A stretch of DNA of 64,000 nt, taken from assembly GCA_014898415.1 (NCBI GenBank), contig RCTD01000014.1, forward strand, positions 1,116,001 to 1,180,000, read 5' to 3'. Of the stretch, positions 48,923 through 62,302 are shown one piece after another (position 1 is the stretch's first letter; every line of letters begins with the position of its first letter). The translations under genes were made by a program, and so were the position numbers. The DNA comes from Stromatinia cepivora. Lineage: Eukaryota > Ascomycota > Leotiomycetes > Helotiales > Sclerotiniaceae. A model generated the notes under the pieces. The model was given only the letters and a program-made list of their open reading frames with translations, searched no databases and was not told the origin of the DNA.

Positions 48923-51687
48923 TGGAGTGCGCTAGTCGACAACTTGGGGAGGTGGAAGTAGGGTAGTGTAGGGAACGACTCTGATTCTATAAGGAATCAA
49001 AAAGGCAGGAAATAATGCCAAGTTTCCAATCTGTCATTCTCTGGCGCGATATAAATTTGTTTTTTTTTTCTATGGTGCCACAGCCGCATGCGGGCATGGA
49101 GAATATAATGACCCATGCTCCGTATTCAAGTTCCCATTGTTGCCAGGCTGGGTCCCACATATTGAGAGTGTCTATGCTGGAGAATTCAAGGATCTAGTTT
49201 TGAAAAAAATTAATCGCCCGAAAGATCAGCGGCATTATGAAACCCGCCCGTGATCCTCCAGGAACAGATTGAACACCACGTGCTACTAATTGTCACGTCG
49301 ATTTTTGTTCGTGCTGCACAAACTGTGGCAAGGAATATTCATCCGGATGGGCCTACAAATCGCAGAGTTGTGTTTGGGCTACATTAGCTTTGCTTCGATG
49401 ATTTGGAAAGTTTCTCCTACACTTTATTCCTATTTGTATATTCGCACAAATTGACTGTTATTTTTTGCAGTGAAGAACGTCGCGCCTGGAGAGCAATCCC
49501 ACCATTAGCACAGTGTATTCAAGCTGAGAGAGTCCTCATAAGCTAGATGTGGACAATCTTTTGGACTGGAAATAGTGTTTGCTTAAGTCACCTGTCGTTT
49601 CGTCTTCGACCACACCCATCTGGACAACCAGTAACCTGAACTATACTGCAAACAATAGATGAGCCATTGCAGCTGCAGCCTTAAAACCTGGCTTTGTATC
49701 AGTGTTATTTATTCCTTCATTATCCTATCCCGCTTTCCCCAAAATCATTTCTGGGATCAATTTACTTCCATATCCTTGGAAAACCATCTCATCTTGTAAG
49801 TCTTGAGTTCAAACAACTCACTCCACATAATTAGCAGTCCTCTGGAAGCCTCAACGTAGACTACCAATGACAACACTTCCTAGCCCTTGTGTTTCGGCTC
49901 CCTTTTTTCAAAAAATCTCCGCAAATCCCGCCACCCGTCTCACTGTCCTTTTTAACCCTGTTTAGATTGCGAATATTATATTATGCTTGCTTACGTTGAA
50001 TGAAAATATTCGTACTGTGAATTAGAGAAGTCATGCAACAGCGAATACTACTACGAGTATGGATATGAGTACAAGTATGAATATGAAAACATGAGATGAG
50101 AGTGCGGACTCCTAAAACATTAATGATGTCTATCGTGTTCTGTTTGGGACTCGACTGGCGATGCAGAGTGAAACAAATAAGGTCAATAAGCCCCTGAACT
50201 TCTTTTTGATAGTATGAAGGTCTTAATTTTGCGGCGCAAGACTTGATATCCGGGTACGCAGATTCCAACTGGGTTTTTTGGTTTTTAGTCTCATGTTCTA
50301 ATGCCGTTTTGTGCTGCACTTCCTTTACATGATGAATACCGCTATAAATGAAATATATCGATGACGGCCCAAGTGTTTGGCTCTGAAACCACTATGGTAT
50401 GTCAGCTTTCTCGTGTACTAGAAGCCCACTCAAAAATTGACTGGACAGCCATAAACCACTCTCTTAGCATTTCCTCTTTTCCTAACCACCCCTGATCCTC
50501 ATCCTACCGATTTTATACACAGATTTATAGAAAATCGAAATCAAGCTTATCAAGTTATTATAACGCTTTATTATACGGTTATGAGGGTATATGTCTTTGG
50601 CGGGGAAGCGGGGACGTAGCTTTTGGTTGATGGACATTCAAAGAAGTGGATAATTCTACTCCGGGTGCCGGAGTGGGAAGGTTAATAAGACTATTACGGT
50701 TACTGATATGATGAGAGTTGCTTCTGCAGTGGCAATATTGGCACTGTCGGGATAGCGTGGGGATGTAAAGGTTAGGGGATGACTTAGTTTGTTGGAATGG
50801 GTTTGATTTTACTAGGAAGGGGAAGAGGGATCTGCGGTGTGTCATGTGAGGAAGGTCACTCCAATACCATCTAATGAATGCCTTCAGATCGACAATAATG
50901 TGCCAACACGATCCCCTCTAGGTCTTCCTAGATACTGCCAGAATTACGATTTATTAGCCATATAAGGCTCTAAACACCCTAGCCAAAATTTAGTTCCCGC
51001 TAACACATCACGCATACATGCACGACATTATTCCTCACATCTGGCTGGGCATCCGGTAGATGATCCCAACTCTAAATCATTACCAAGCCCCTAGAAGAAC
51101 CAAGGAAGATAATCGCAGATTAATCGTTCTTCTCAACCTTCTAGCTTCCCGCTAACAAACTTCCAAGACTTCTATCAAGGCTTGTAGAGACGTCGGAGGT
51201 GTTAGTGTAGGTAGTAGTATGAAGCTAGAGAGACTAATATGAAGCGGACGAGCAGACTAAATAGGTTCTGGATTAGGGGAAGTGGGGTTTGCGGGGTATG
51301 CCCACTATCTTGGGATGGAAACTTTGTGAGGAGATGATTGTTTCTAGAATGTTGAGATATCGGTACTAAGAATGTCAGCTATGTAAGTTAAAAATTCTGA
51401 GTTTGGAAGTGCCTTGGCATTTTCGTAAAGGATAATGATTCATCGTTCATTTCTCTGTATATGAGGGAGGTAGATCCCCCGCTGATTTTTTGAGGAAGGA
51501 ACTGCGATTTATATCACATATCCAATATCACACCATTTTCATCCAAAGTTATCACTCGTACTTGTCGATAGAACCAACCACTGCAATTTCTATTGTACAC
51601 ATCATCACCTCACATCATACAATCTCCATCAAGAACGCAGCACTACTCACTCACACCCTCCATCTCTAACCAAGAAAAACGAACCAA
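48923..51687. other. intergenic, no gene seen
   Basis: About 2.8 kb without a gene I can support. Several frames under 115 codons, none with a domain. The final 170 bp are CT/CA-rich and likely the leader of the 51688 gene. Confidence 0.5.
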
Positions 51688-52100
51688 ATGGCCCCTATAC
51701 CAGTCAGCCGAGCGGGTGCAGCCTTGGTCGCAGCAGCAGCAGCAATATCTTCCTTCTCTTCATCCTCCTCCTCTTACTCCGATCCACCTGAAATCCCCAT
51801 AGTCTCCAGCACAGTCACACCTCCATCCTTCAAAAATGTTCTCTCACCAGCCTTTCCGACATCACTGATACAAACGCGGCTCGAAAATTACACTGCTTAG
51901 CAGAACTCTCTGAATCCGCAATCGTTAAAGCTTATGCGCGGGCTTATTTTGCGCAGCCATTTACTTCTAAGGCGATTTTCTCGATTGTGCTGATTACTCT
52001 TCTTGGGTTGATGGCTTTGACGGGCCTGTTATATGTTGGGACGTCTGTGGTGGTTTGTTGTTGTGGGGAACGTAAGAGTAAGGAGCAGACGAAGGGATGA
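51688..52100 (+). pseudogene. small single-pass membrane protein, frame broken
   Basis: The first frame gives MAPIPVSRAGAALVAAAAAISSF, a Ser-run, SSSYSDPPEIPIVSSTVTPP and stops at 51898-51900. A second frame, shifted by -1 (+2), is open from about 51785 and reads AELSESAIVKAYARAYF, a transmembrane segment AIFSIVLITLLGLMALTGLLYV, then CCCGERKSKEQTKG and TGA at 52098. Together they would be a ~137-residue type-I-like membrane protein with a Ser/Pro-rich outer part and a Cys/Lys-rich cytosolic tail. No good intron joins them, so a one-base loss is the simplest reading. The function is unknown. Confidence 0.4.
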
Positions 52101-54438
52101 GTGGTATCGTTAGGAGTTACATTTCAGAGTTCTAGAAAGTGTTGCGCGATGAGGGATATCCTGTTAATCAGGGTGGAATAATGAGATGGTTAATGAGGCT
52201 GGGGATTTTGGATCAATTCTTGAATTGGAGGAGAAGGGGAGCGGTGGATATTGGGGGTAGTTGAAAGTTATATTGCGGATAAATGGAATGATTCAAGGAT
52301 GCTGAATCTTTTTTTATATATGAAAAAGAATGGCGACTTCTAAACAAATATTATCAATCACTCCCCTTCTATGCACCTCCTTCCATATTTTGAGATACAG
52401 TAGTTCTTTCAGGGTGCAAAGCTGGAGAATGCTCTGTGGAAATTCCTAGATGGCTGCGCTTCCAATGAGAACTTAATGCTTCCTATGCTTGGATCTTAAA
52501 AGGTTGCTTTGGGAATTGAAGAAATAGTATCGACGAAATCTCCCAGAGATCCAACATTTTAGCGTGGTCTCTCTCTAGCTGGTAACTTTTTAGCCTACCA
52601 TATTCCAGCTCACACGCCCTAATTTGTTATTGTGATTGTTACTAGTAAGATAAGTGTATATGGACTTGTTTCATATACAACACGAGCCACTCATACAATT
52701 TCGAAGATTTATATTTGAGTGGTACGTAACGAAGCAGCGCGTTTGGCCATAGGAAGTTTGGGAGGAGGGATAATGATACTCTAGGAGAAATTGTAGTGAG
52801 TAGCAGCCTCCGAAAAACAGTTACTTTTTTGAACTCGGGCAATGATTCATCTCCAGACATTTACAGGTATCATTACCTTGGTGCCGTAATCCATGTCCAA
52901 ATATTAGCAATCGTGGAGCTAACATATCCCCAGAGCAGAACTATCGGCTCGACACAGCCTACGAATTTAAAACTTTCCGACCACTTGGGGTTGTTCCCTT
53001 CTCCATCCGGACAATGAGAAGAGATAATGCTATGTATGTGGCCATTTCAACTTACTACCAGGTCACTTCCAAAGCCCGTCAATTGAAAGTTATTGGCTGA
53101 AGGCCAATAGCACTCTACTATTGGTCGTCAAAACCCGAGATGTCTTTTGAGCTGTTATTAGTGTATGGTGATCGAACCATGATCCTATCCATGTCTACCT
53201 AAGTCCTGACGCGAGACAGGTTCCTCTTTTAAACTGTGTACATCAAAGTCCCACATAGTTTCGAAAATATCTCATTGTCGGTGTGAAATCCGGACTAATA
53301 AAATTTGGAATTTGACTTTGATGAAGTAGATAACTGGTCATAACTCGAAATTGTATCCCCTTTCAGCATCTGATACGTGATATTCAGAGAAGCATTATGC
53401 AGCAAGGTCCTTTCAAATACAAGAAGGCGACGTCAAAGAAAGTGGAGAACATCCAAAGTTCTGGATGTACTAACTAATCTTGAAGTTTCCGCATCTACCG
53501 CGCATCCGCCTTCTCTAATGGTCTTCGTGCATGCTGCACGGCAACCGGTAATCGGTCCTTCAATCGGTCGACTTCCCTATGGTTTGCATATCCCCACCAA
53601 GCCTCGAGCATTTATTAACCTCCACTCGGAAATTTCCGGTTGTAGGAAGAGCTATGCTGTGCGAATTGGAGGTCGAGTGTGGCTTATCTGGAATTATGTA
53701 ATGGTATGCAGGTTGTTTACCAGGATCTCGGAACTGATTACTGTCAAGAATTTGTTGTAAAACACAGTCAACTAGTTCATACATTAACATAATTATAAAT
53801 CACTTCAACCTTTGATAATTAATATTTGAACTCTATTCGAATATCAAATTAATTCTTTCAAAAAAATTAAATTGATTGTTTAATTAATAAAAAAACATTT
53901 TTGAGATTTTTATTTAATAAAGTTATATTAATTTTATTTTCAAATATTTTGAAATAAAATTTTATTAAATTCATTATTTAAAAACTAAATTAATAATATT
54001 TTTGGATTTAAAAATATCTTCATTGAAAATTTATAATATAATCTTTAGAAAAGTTCGATTTTTGAAGGATTTTATTACGGTATGAAATAAATTTATATAA
54101 AAATTATATTTTTGTATGGGAAAATTAACGAATGAATCAAGTTTATTGGCCAATGAGCTGTGTTGATATATACCCCGGAACAAATGCATTACAGTGATCT
54201 TGAACGCATACAGTATGTGTGACAGAGCTGATCTGATAAGTAAAACGATGGAAAGAGAAGATGCCACTGATGTGAGATATTTCGGTAGTGATGTATGAGT
54301 AGGAAATAGCATAAATACCCCGTGAATCACGACCTTGAACGATCAATCTAACAGCAGAGATCAAAAACAGTATCAGAGTACCAATCTTACGAAAATCTCG
54401 ATATTTCAACAGCAAGTCCTCAAGGGAGAACCATCATC
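52101..54438. other. intergenic with AT-rich island
   Basis: No supported gene. 53770-54125 is extremely AT-rich (mostly A/T runs), with low complexity and no frame; see separate note. Confidence 0.5.
53770..54125. repeat. AT-rich low-complexity island, about 350 bp
   Basis: Nearly all A and T with alternating ATTAAA/TTAATT blocks. It may be RIP-eroded transposon sequence, a matrix-attachment-like region, or simple low-complexity DNA; no element ends are visible. Confidence 0.5.
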
Positions 54439-54740
54439 ATGCAATTCTCAACCATCCTCGCCGTTTTCGCCGGCGTCACTCTCGTTGCCGCACGTCCAGC
54501 AATTCCTGCCGCACTCCAACCCCGCGTAGAAGAATGTAGCTGCGCTGATGCACAAAGCGCTTATGCTGTCTGTTTGTTGGAGCGTTGTGGACATGGCTGC
54601 ACTGATGATGATATTGCTCCTTGCTTAGCCAGTGTTAGTAAGTCATCACATAGAAGATTTGAGATCTGCAATAATGTTAACTTTATGCAGATGCGGAATG
54701 TATCACGGATTGGACAACTTGCTCATTGCCTCCTGCATAG
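54439..54740 (+). CDS. small secreted cysteine-rich protein
   Basis: Exons 54439-54637 and 54691-54740 (intron 53 bp, GTAAGT donor, GTTAAC branch site), 82 aa. The signal peptide is MQFSTILAVFAGVTLVAARP, with cleavage likely after Ala18. The mature part is about 64 residues with eight cysteines (ECSCADA, VCLLERCGHGCTDDD, PCLASVNAECITDWTTC), an even number compatible with four disulphides. Size, signal and cysteine density are those of apoplastic effector candidates in plant-associated fungi, but no effector family is recognised. An unspliced reading gives a longer, less Cys-matched C-terminus; the spliced one is preferred because it keeps NAECITDWTTC. Confidence 0.75.
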
Positions 54741-56016
54741 AGGCAATTGGAGTTGATAGCGAAGGAATGATGAAATGAATTTTGGATGATATTTATGATA
54801 TATGATGGAATGAGAGTCTGGAATTGAGATAAATTTGGTGGTAATCGCTCCGCTACGAGAAATTGGGAATGCGCCCTACTGATTGATACATGACTTTGAT
54901 GAACACCCAATTTTACATTCAACGAGGGAACATTAAGACTGTGTATAAAATCGAAAACAATAGAAACAGAACAATTAGGCGGAGAGTTGCTTGAAAAATT
55001 ATACCATGTGATGTTTGATTCAACATTCTGACCAATCAGATCCGAATCTCATTGCTTTTTCACAGAAAGACCATTAGGCCTTTTCTAGGAGACAATCATA
55101 CCGTGTGGTTGCATTGATTGGGTGGCTACCAGGGACAAACCCCGAGCATATAACGCCCACGCATCTTGCACTCGCAAGATGTAATAGCAATTAAGTTCCC
55201 TTGTTGTCGCAATCCAAATGATGAAGTGGTTTCTTTGGAGTTGAGAAACGGTAGTTGAAAGTCTCCCTAGTGTGCGGAGTTCTGCGACTGAAAGCCCGAA
55301 GGCCCTAAAAATTCTTAGCGTGAAAAAGCCTGGAACATCACTCATCAGAATTTCAATTTCTAACCACAATTCACATCAGGATAACATCCAAAGATTCGAT
55401 ATGAGGGCTACTGATATATGTATAGACCAAATAAACAATTGCGCAACAAAAACCTTCAGGAGCTACAAGTGTACATCCATCTAAATAGGTAAGAATGAGT
55501 ACAAATTACTTTGTACTCAATTTTATCACTATGTCTCCGACACGTACGGGGTTACACGGTGTTGGAAGAGTGTATCTGCCTTGACCGGAACTCATCTTCC
55601 TTCGTGCTAACTATCGAAGTTGAGACGGAAAGTAACACAAAACACGACGAAATTATAGAATGCCAACTCTTTCTCTACCAAATACCGCTATTTTCATCCC
55701 AAGGTTGATTCCGGCCTTCGACTACGATCAAGGTCATGATCTCGGAAGGTTCCATGGAATCAAGCGATTTCACAAACCCTCATCCTTCATCAATTATGAG
55801 TTATTGTAGGAGGAAATACCCGTAGAACGAAGTATTCATATAACAGTTACACAGTGGAACGAAAAAGGTGTCATCTTATTACTGGTGGAGCTCCAACTGT
55901 TGGTGAAGAACTGCATCCAGGCCACATGAACCATAAAACGAACATGGAGAACTAATATCTTTCCTATAATTTCGTTCAATGTCTCTCCAGTTTTCCTTCC
56001 AGTAATTGCGACGAAA
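54741..56016. other. intergenic, no gene seen
   Basis: No supported frame. The last part is the upstream region of the UDP-glycosyltransferase. Confidence 0.5.
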
Positions 56017-57714
56017 ATGTTCAGACGACCTTTTTATTTCGCTCTTGCGACGGCGTTTGCCTACATAGCATATTTATTCGCTGGATCAGTCACACAGAGC
56101 GAATTCGAAAAGCACACCACTAAACAGCTTGGAGAATGGCCTGGCAAGAATAATACTGTCTTATTTCTCACAAATAGCGAACATGGGTTGGCGAATGTTC
56201 TGCTGGCAACTAGTCATGCTTTACTTGTGGAACACAATGATCTCGATATCCATTTTGCGTCGTTTGAAAAGTTAAAGAATGACATTACGACAATTTCTGA
56301 ATTCGCGGCGAAGAACTCAGGTAGTGAGAGAGCTATCATTTTCCATGAGTTGAAAGGGCCATCATTTCAAAAAACATTAAAAGATAATGGAATTGGTGTT
56401 GATCAAACGATTAACGCACCTGGGCTCACCGGACTGGGGAAGTTCTGCAGCAATATGCAGCACTGGGTGATACCATGGGCAGCCCCTGATTACATTGGTA
56501 TCTATAACGAGGTACTGGATATACTGGAAGCAGTAGATCCGATTGTCGTGGCTGTAGATCCATTATTCGGACCCGGTATTGATGCTGTGCGAGCTCAAGG
56601 ACGCAATCATGCTATCATTTCACCGAATTCTCTGAAGGATAATTTCGTACAATTGCAACCTAGGGCCGCCGCGCTATGGAAACATCCAGCGTAAGTACTA
56701 CTCAAATTTTTAACAACAATGATGCTCACTATTTTAGTCTGGCTTCCGCATACACTTATCCTGTGCCTTGGTATCTCATCCCATCAAACATATACATGAA
56801 CCTACGACTCGCATACACTGTCCTAGTAGCGCCTACTATCACTCGCAATATTATTGACGAAAAGCGATCATATCTCAAGGAAAATGGAATTGCCAACCCG
56901 TCGGACATGTTCACCGCCTACCATAAAGACTATCCATGGCTAACTCAAAGTTCCCAAGAACTCGACTTCCCTCTCGATATCATCCCCGAAAACGTCATAC
57001 AATGCGGCCCCATTTATCTTTCCACAGCACCCGCATCAGAACAAGATCCAGAACTAGCTGAGTGGCTGAAGTTATCCCCGACGGTATTGATCAATCTAGG
57101 AAGTACAGTGAACTACGACGAGCTAGCCGCAACAGAAATGGCAAAAGCAATTAAGATTCTCCTCGACAACTCCGCCGTCCAAGTACTATGGAAATTCAAC
57201 AAACGACACGAATTTCCCGATCAATTCCTCGATAGTCTATCTGCGGATCTTAAATCCAGACGTGTAAGAATGTCAAATTGGATAAAAGTAGATCCAGCCG
57301 CTCTATTAGAAACGGGAAATATCATCGTCTCAGTTCATCACGGAGGCGCAAACTGCTTCCACGAAGCTATCGGGACGGGGATTCCTCAAGTGGTTCTACC
57401 AATGTGGGTTGATCTATATGATTTTGCAGTTCGTGCTGAGTATTTGGGCGTGGGGGTATGGGGAAGTCGAAGTACGGCGCCTTATGTAAGTTGTCCCGCT
57501 CATTGTTATCCTTATTCGTGTATTCTAACATCAAGTTTAGTGGGAAGCGGAAGAATTGAGTAGTGCATTTTTGAAACTCGTAGGAGATGGCGAAGAAGCG
57601 GTTTCCATGAGAAAAAGAGCTTTGGAATTGAGTAAGCCATATAAAGCAAAACCAGGCCGGATAACTGCAGCTCATGAGCTGGCGAAATTAGCACGATTGG
57701 CATCAACATTGTAA
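56017..57714 (+). CDS. UDP-glycosyltransferase (GT1-type)
   Basis: Exons 56017-56690, 56738-57485 and 57541-57714; splices GTAAGT and GTAAGT; total 531 aa. The N-terminus is hydrophobic (MFRRPFYFALATAFAYIAYLFAG), a signal anchor. NTVLFLTNSEHGLANVL is the acceptor-binding N-lobe entry. The C-lobe has VLINLGSTVNYDELA and the PSPG-like stretch VHHGGANCFHEAIGTGIPQVVLPMWVDLYDFA, which binds UDP-sugar. Family members glycosylate lipophilic small molecules (sterols, phenolics, mycotoxin-like metabolites) at the ER/cytosol; the acceptor is unknown here. The last exon has only 58 codons and completes the C-terminal helix. The gene seems intact. Confidence 0.85.
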
Positions 57715-58973
57715 TTTGCGCCTGACGGGCGAAAGTGCAATATCACATCGAGATTTTGGTCGAGTTAAAATATAATTTCTATTGATACTTGATTTTCGAT
57801 CATGTGTAGTTGCAGCAATGAAAATACAGTAAGCTCTTACATTAATTTCCCACCAACCTACGTATGCACCAATACCACACTCCTATGCACAGAGCGAAAG
57901 TCCCAATAACCATTAACCTCCTATCCCGCACCTTCTCACTCTGTCAATCACACCCTTACCTACAAGGACTACTAACAACCACCACCCCACCACCCCCACC
58001 CCCATCCCTATCCCTATCCCTCTAATAAACCATCTCCCCACTTCCCTTCCCCTCCCTTCCCTTCCTCCCCTCCTAACATATCACGCACCTCAACCACCAT
58101 ATACAAAAACACCCAAAAACACTCCATCAATACTCCTCCTCCATTCAAATTTATAGCTTATAGCAAGAGTTTTTGAATGACGAGGAATCCCCAGGGTTTG
58201 TGCATCGTTGATTCTTGATTTATTTTTTCGTGTCGATATTTTCGATGGGAAAGATAGGATGTGGATGCGGTTTGATTGAGGTTATTGGTTTAGTTGGCTG
58301 GATAGAAGGGAGGGGGGGAGGTTGGGTTGAATGGGAAAGGAAGGAGGGGGAAGGGGAGAAGATGTAAGTTTGGCTAGCTGTAGGGTGCTGCTTAGGACGA
58401 GAGTTGCGGTTAGGATGTTTGGGCGTTTGGGATGTGTATTTTTGATGGGGCTGGTTGGTTGATTAATTTGTTGATTTAGTGAACGGGTGAGTGAAGTTTA
58501 GAGGGAAATAGTTGAGTGATGTTTGTTTACTCAGGAATGGAAAAAAAGGATCTTCATGTTATGCAGGCACGAGTTGTCAAGGGGTGAGACTAGCGTTGAT
58601 GAAGCGGGATGTGGAGTGGCGGGAACAAATGCCATTATATTTAGACCGTATAGATTATCATTTCCAGGTTATTTGGAACCTTGGAGACTATCACAAGAGC
58701 TCTTTATTCATAAACCAAGTGGTAAAAACACGTAGATTGTCATCTACCTAGACCGAATTTCATCTACACATGGATATTCTTAAACATCGCTACCCCCAGT
58801 AGTCTCCAATACACCTACCTCGCCTTCAGATGCTCTCACCTTACCACATTCCAACAATCAATTAAGGCAAACTAAGAAACAATTGCAATAACTTAGGATA
58901 ATTAGGTGTTCCAAGACCAGTAACAGGATCCCACCTATAAGGCACCATTAGCAAGAAGCTCACTCATCAGCGG
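57715..58973. other. intergenic with pyrimidine and purine tracts
   Basis: CT/C-rich run (CCCACCACCCCCACCCCCAT-like) at about 57960-58080 and G/A-rich run at about 58300-58370. No gene seen. Confidence 0.5.
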
Positions 58974-61463
58974 TTAGGGGAAAACATACCCAGGCACGGC
59001 ACTAAACCCAGCTGTACCGCAATTAGGATTACTTCCATTTGTGATATCGTTCAGAACATGAGGATTAGAATAGAGTACTGGATTAATAAATCCCACAGTA
59101 GATTTTCCAATTGCGAGACGTTCTTCGTTGATCTATAGATTCGTTAGTACTGGCTGATTAAAGCGTGGAATCTCACATACCAAATTGATGACGGAAGCGA
59201 AAATGGGTGTACCTAGGTAAGATTAGTAAAATTGAAGGAAGAATATTTAGATTGAGAAAAGACGTACTGGCACTTGTACCCCCATTCAAAGTAAAATTTC
59301 CTTGTAAGAATGTTGCGATATTATCTCCATTTGCAGAAACATCTGGAATACCTCTTCCAGCACGGTTGTACAGTCCACCATTAGCCCCCAGAGTCACATT
59401 GCTACTGGCAGTGCCTTCGTAATAAGGATAAGGAGGGTTATGGTGCGCGAAATATCTGTAACAATTGGTTAGAATATAGCAATATAATGACAAAGGGAGG
59501 AACTTACGCTGCCACTGCCTCTTTCTGGTAAGAGGGTGTTTCGTAGACATTGCTAAATCCTCCACCAGAAGAGTATGCACGAGAATATGGTTGACCTATG
59601 AGATCGTTGGCTGCACTTTCTGGCTCGAAAACTGTATAGCCTGGGTAGACTTTTGTGGCACCGACGGCTGTTACGTATGGACAACTTTGAATTGTCAATA
59701 TTGAATCATGGTTTACATATACACAAGCCTGTGTGTTATGGGTTTGGAGAAAATGTAATTGAGAATACATACTTAACAGGAAATTGAGGATTAAAAACAG
59801 TTGCGTCTGGACCTAGACATCCGCTTTCTGTAGCATCACCAGGATATCCGCCAACACCGAAATCTCCAGAAGAATAGAGGAACGTGTGTCCTTGTAACCC
59901 GAGTTTTAGGTATCTATCTCCGCGTAAGCATCTGATCACTAAATATATGACAGTAATACATACTCATTGCACTGTCTCTTCATATAGTATTCGGGAAGAT
60001 CTATCTCTGCTTCTCCGTAGGATGTTGAGACTACATTTGTGGGTTTGTAAATACCACACATCAATTTTCCTTTATATCCATCATCTGCGGAATCCGGATA
60101 GATAGGATCAAGAACAGGATCATCCCCAGTCTCGCCATAAGCTGAGTATGTACAGTACGACTAGCAAAAATGGTCAATTTCATGCCTGGAATTGAGGATT
60201 GAGAATACATACCCCATCAATAGCATCCAGAAATGTGTTGTATGCGCCCACGGTAGGATTTTCATTGGAATAGTTGATATCATCCGTTTGATATAGCACC
60301 AGCTTCTGAGGATACACTAAAGGATATGCCAATTCAAAATCTAATAAACTTTCCCCACCTGCTTCGGAGACAGGGACTGGAGCCACAGCGCCATCCACAA
60401 AATTAGGAATTGGATGTGTACCCTGAGGAATATATGGGGTATAATTAGCAAAGAATAGGTCTAAATCTTCTTGGTCATAGAAGTCTCCTGACTCCCAAAT
60501 GCCCATTGCATTGCTGGGGTTTGCTTTACTGGCGCGAGGTATATGATAGAGTGCTTTGACACATTCTGGAGTGATAATCTCGTCGCAGGTCGCTAGTGAG
60601 CTTGAATTATAGTGCGAGTAGGCTCCGAATGAAGCTTTTGGTCGTCGTAATGGTCCATGACCCTTGCCTCTTCCCCCACCGAGAATGCTGCGTTTGGACG
60701 ATGCTGACTTCCTCGTGGAGATTAGTTTGACACCGGGAGTGATGTAATCCACGTATGGTTGAACATGGGCTGGAAGGTGGTATCTATGGTATTCTGTTTA
60801 GCATTTTTCACGCCCTGCTTAACAAGAATCGATATCGTATACGAATCAATAGGAAACTCAATTTGAGAAATGAGGGAAAAGAATATCTTACTCGTCACAT
60901 GCAGCAGCTATTTCGTTAGTTGATGAATGCTCGTATGTATAATACTGAGTATTGAGTAATGCCTCAAGCTCACTCGTTGTGGCATCAAATGCATACCATC
61001 CCTTTGTGTCAGAGTGAACAATTCGACTAGCCGCAATCCCGGAGTCGACCAGCCAATTCTGAACAGTATTGATCGCTTCTTCTGAAGGTGCAAACATTTC
61101 ATGTACTTGTTCTGCTGTCCAGTGTTTACCATAATTTGAGGAATTTGGATGTGAGCTGTAAAGCAATTAGTACAATAGAATGATACAGGATATAATGCTC
61201 AGATCCCCTGTATCATAGACTACTTACACATCCATAAGGAAGTCATGTCCCTTCTCAAGATTTTTCTGCGATAAACCAATACGCACAGGAAGTAAAGTTG
61301 TGCTGGGAATTCGGTCGCGCTTCATCCATCGTGTACGAGAGAAATTTCGCTTTTCATGGGAAACAAGTGATAAACGAGAGTCATGAGTATCAACACTCGG
61401 AAGAGCAGCAGCAATGATTCCCGGAACAATCAACACAACTGAAGCAAAGTAAGAAAAATGCAT
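58974..61463 (-). CDS. secreted sedolisin-type serine-carboxyl protease (tripeptidyl peptidase, S53)
   Basis: Nine exons: 61463-61228, 61155-60892, 60783-60213, 60160-59964, 59913-59773, 59684-59508, 59455-59268, 59212-59181, 59132-58974; all junctions keep frame, giving 654 aa. MHFSYFASVVLIVPGIIAAALP is a signal peptide. A prodomain follows (LMDVSHPNSSNYGKHWTAEQV), cleaved on maturation. The catalytic domain shows GGESLLDFELAYP with the Glu and Asp, YSSGDFGVGG with the oxyanion Asp, and NGGTSASTPIFAS with the nucleophile Ser. The C-terminal DITNGSNP belongs to the calcium site. Such enzymes release tripeptides or open proteins at acid pH outside the cell, useful in acidic plant tissue. Several candidate splice sites near 60783-60793 exist; CATAG|A gives ACDEYHLPAHVQPYVDY, which fits the family. 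Confidence 0.9.
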
Positions 61464-62302
61464 TGTGATTGATTGAATGAGCTTGGCAAATATCAATGGC
61501 AAGACCTACAGACATAGGGTTATGTACTTTTTGAAGATATGAGGGGCATTGACCAAATGATGGACAGGTACTACTAACCCTGCAACACTTGTTGTCAATC
61601 CGGAAGGTCACTTCATCTGCTCATAACGGTAATATGCAGTGCTTATGTATCCTTCTGAATTGGGAAGTTATCTTCAGTTCCTGATCATCTTGCATCATTG
61701 AACAAAAAAAGGGCCCGAGCAGATTCGACGTTGTCAATAGATAACGGTGTTTTCGTGCCAATGATTAGAGGATTTGCTAGATTCAGCAGATCATCGCCGG
61801 GATGAAAAGATATCAATGTTATCGTGGCATTGAATCGAAAGACCCGGGATGAAAAATTTGTGTTCATTTATCGGTCAATACCCACTTGAATGCTTGGTGG
61901 AAATCATGTCGTCCGTCCTCGTACTTGAACATTGATTGCACTTGATCATTGCTCCAGGATGGTTATGCATGGCCACAGCTTGAAGCCTCATCTCAGTTTC
62001 CTCAAAAGTCATGATGATTACCTAGTAGATCTTCAGTTCCAAACAAAGTTTTCAATTCAATCTTGCAGTAGCAAGAACTATCAATTTGTAACCATATTTT
62101 GGTGATGATTTAAAAACTTTATTAAAAATAAAAATGCTCAACGCTTGAATAGCTAACCCCACCAATATGATGCAATGAAGATTCTGTATGAAGTACGGTG
62201 TACCCGAGATACTTTGGTGCAAAACTACATCAGCACTTCCCCCCACCATGACAAAGAGTAGGTAAACATTGAAGGAAACACAATTATCGCCACTACGACG
62301 AG
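61464..62302. promoter_or_regulatory. divergent intergenic region between protease and Rqc2-like gene
   Basis: About 840 bp between the start codons of the two divergent genes (61463 minus, 62303 plus). Promoters of both must lie here. No specific operator was recognised. Short frames at 61685-61867 and 62052-62249 have no domain. Confidence 0.5.

Noticed and set aside
59173..61611. Several independent short minus-strand frames
   Set aside because: They are exons, or intron read-through of exons, of the single nine-exon sedolisin gene, not separate genes.
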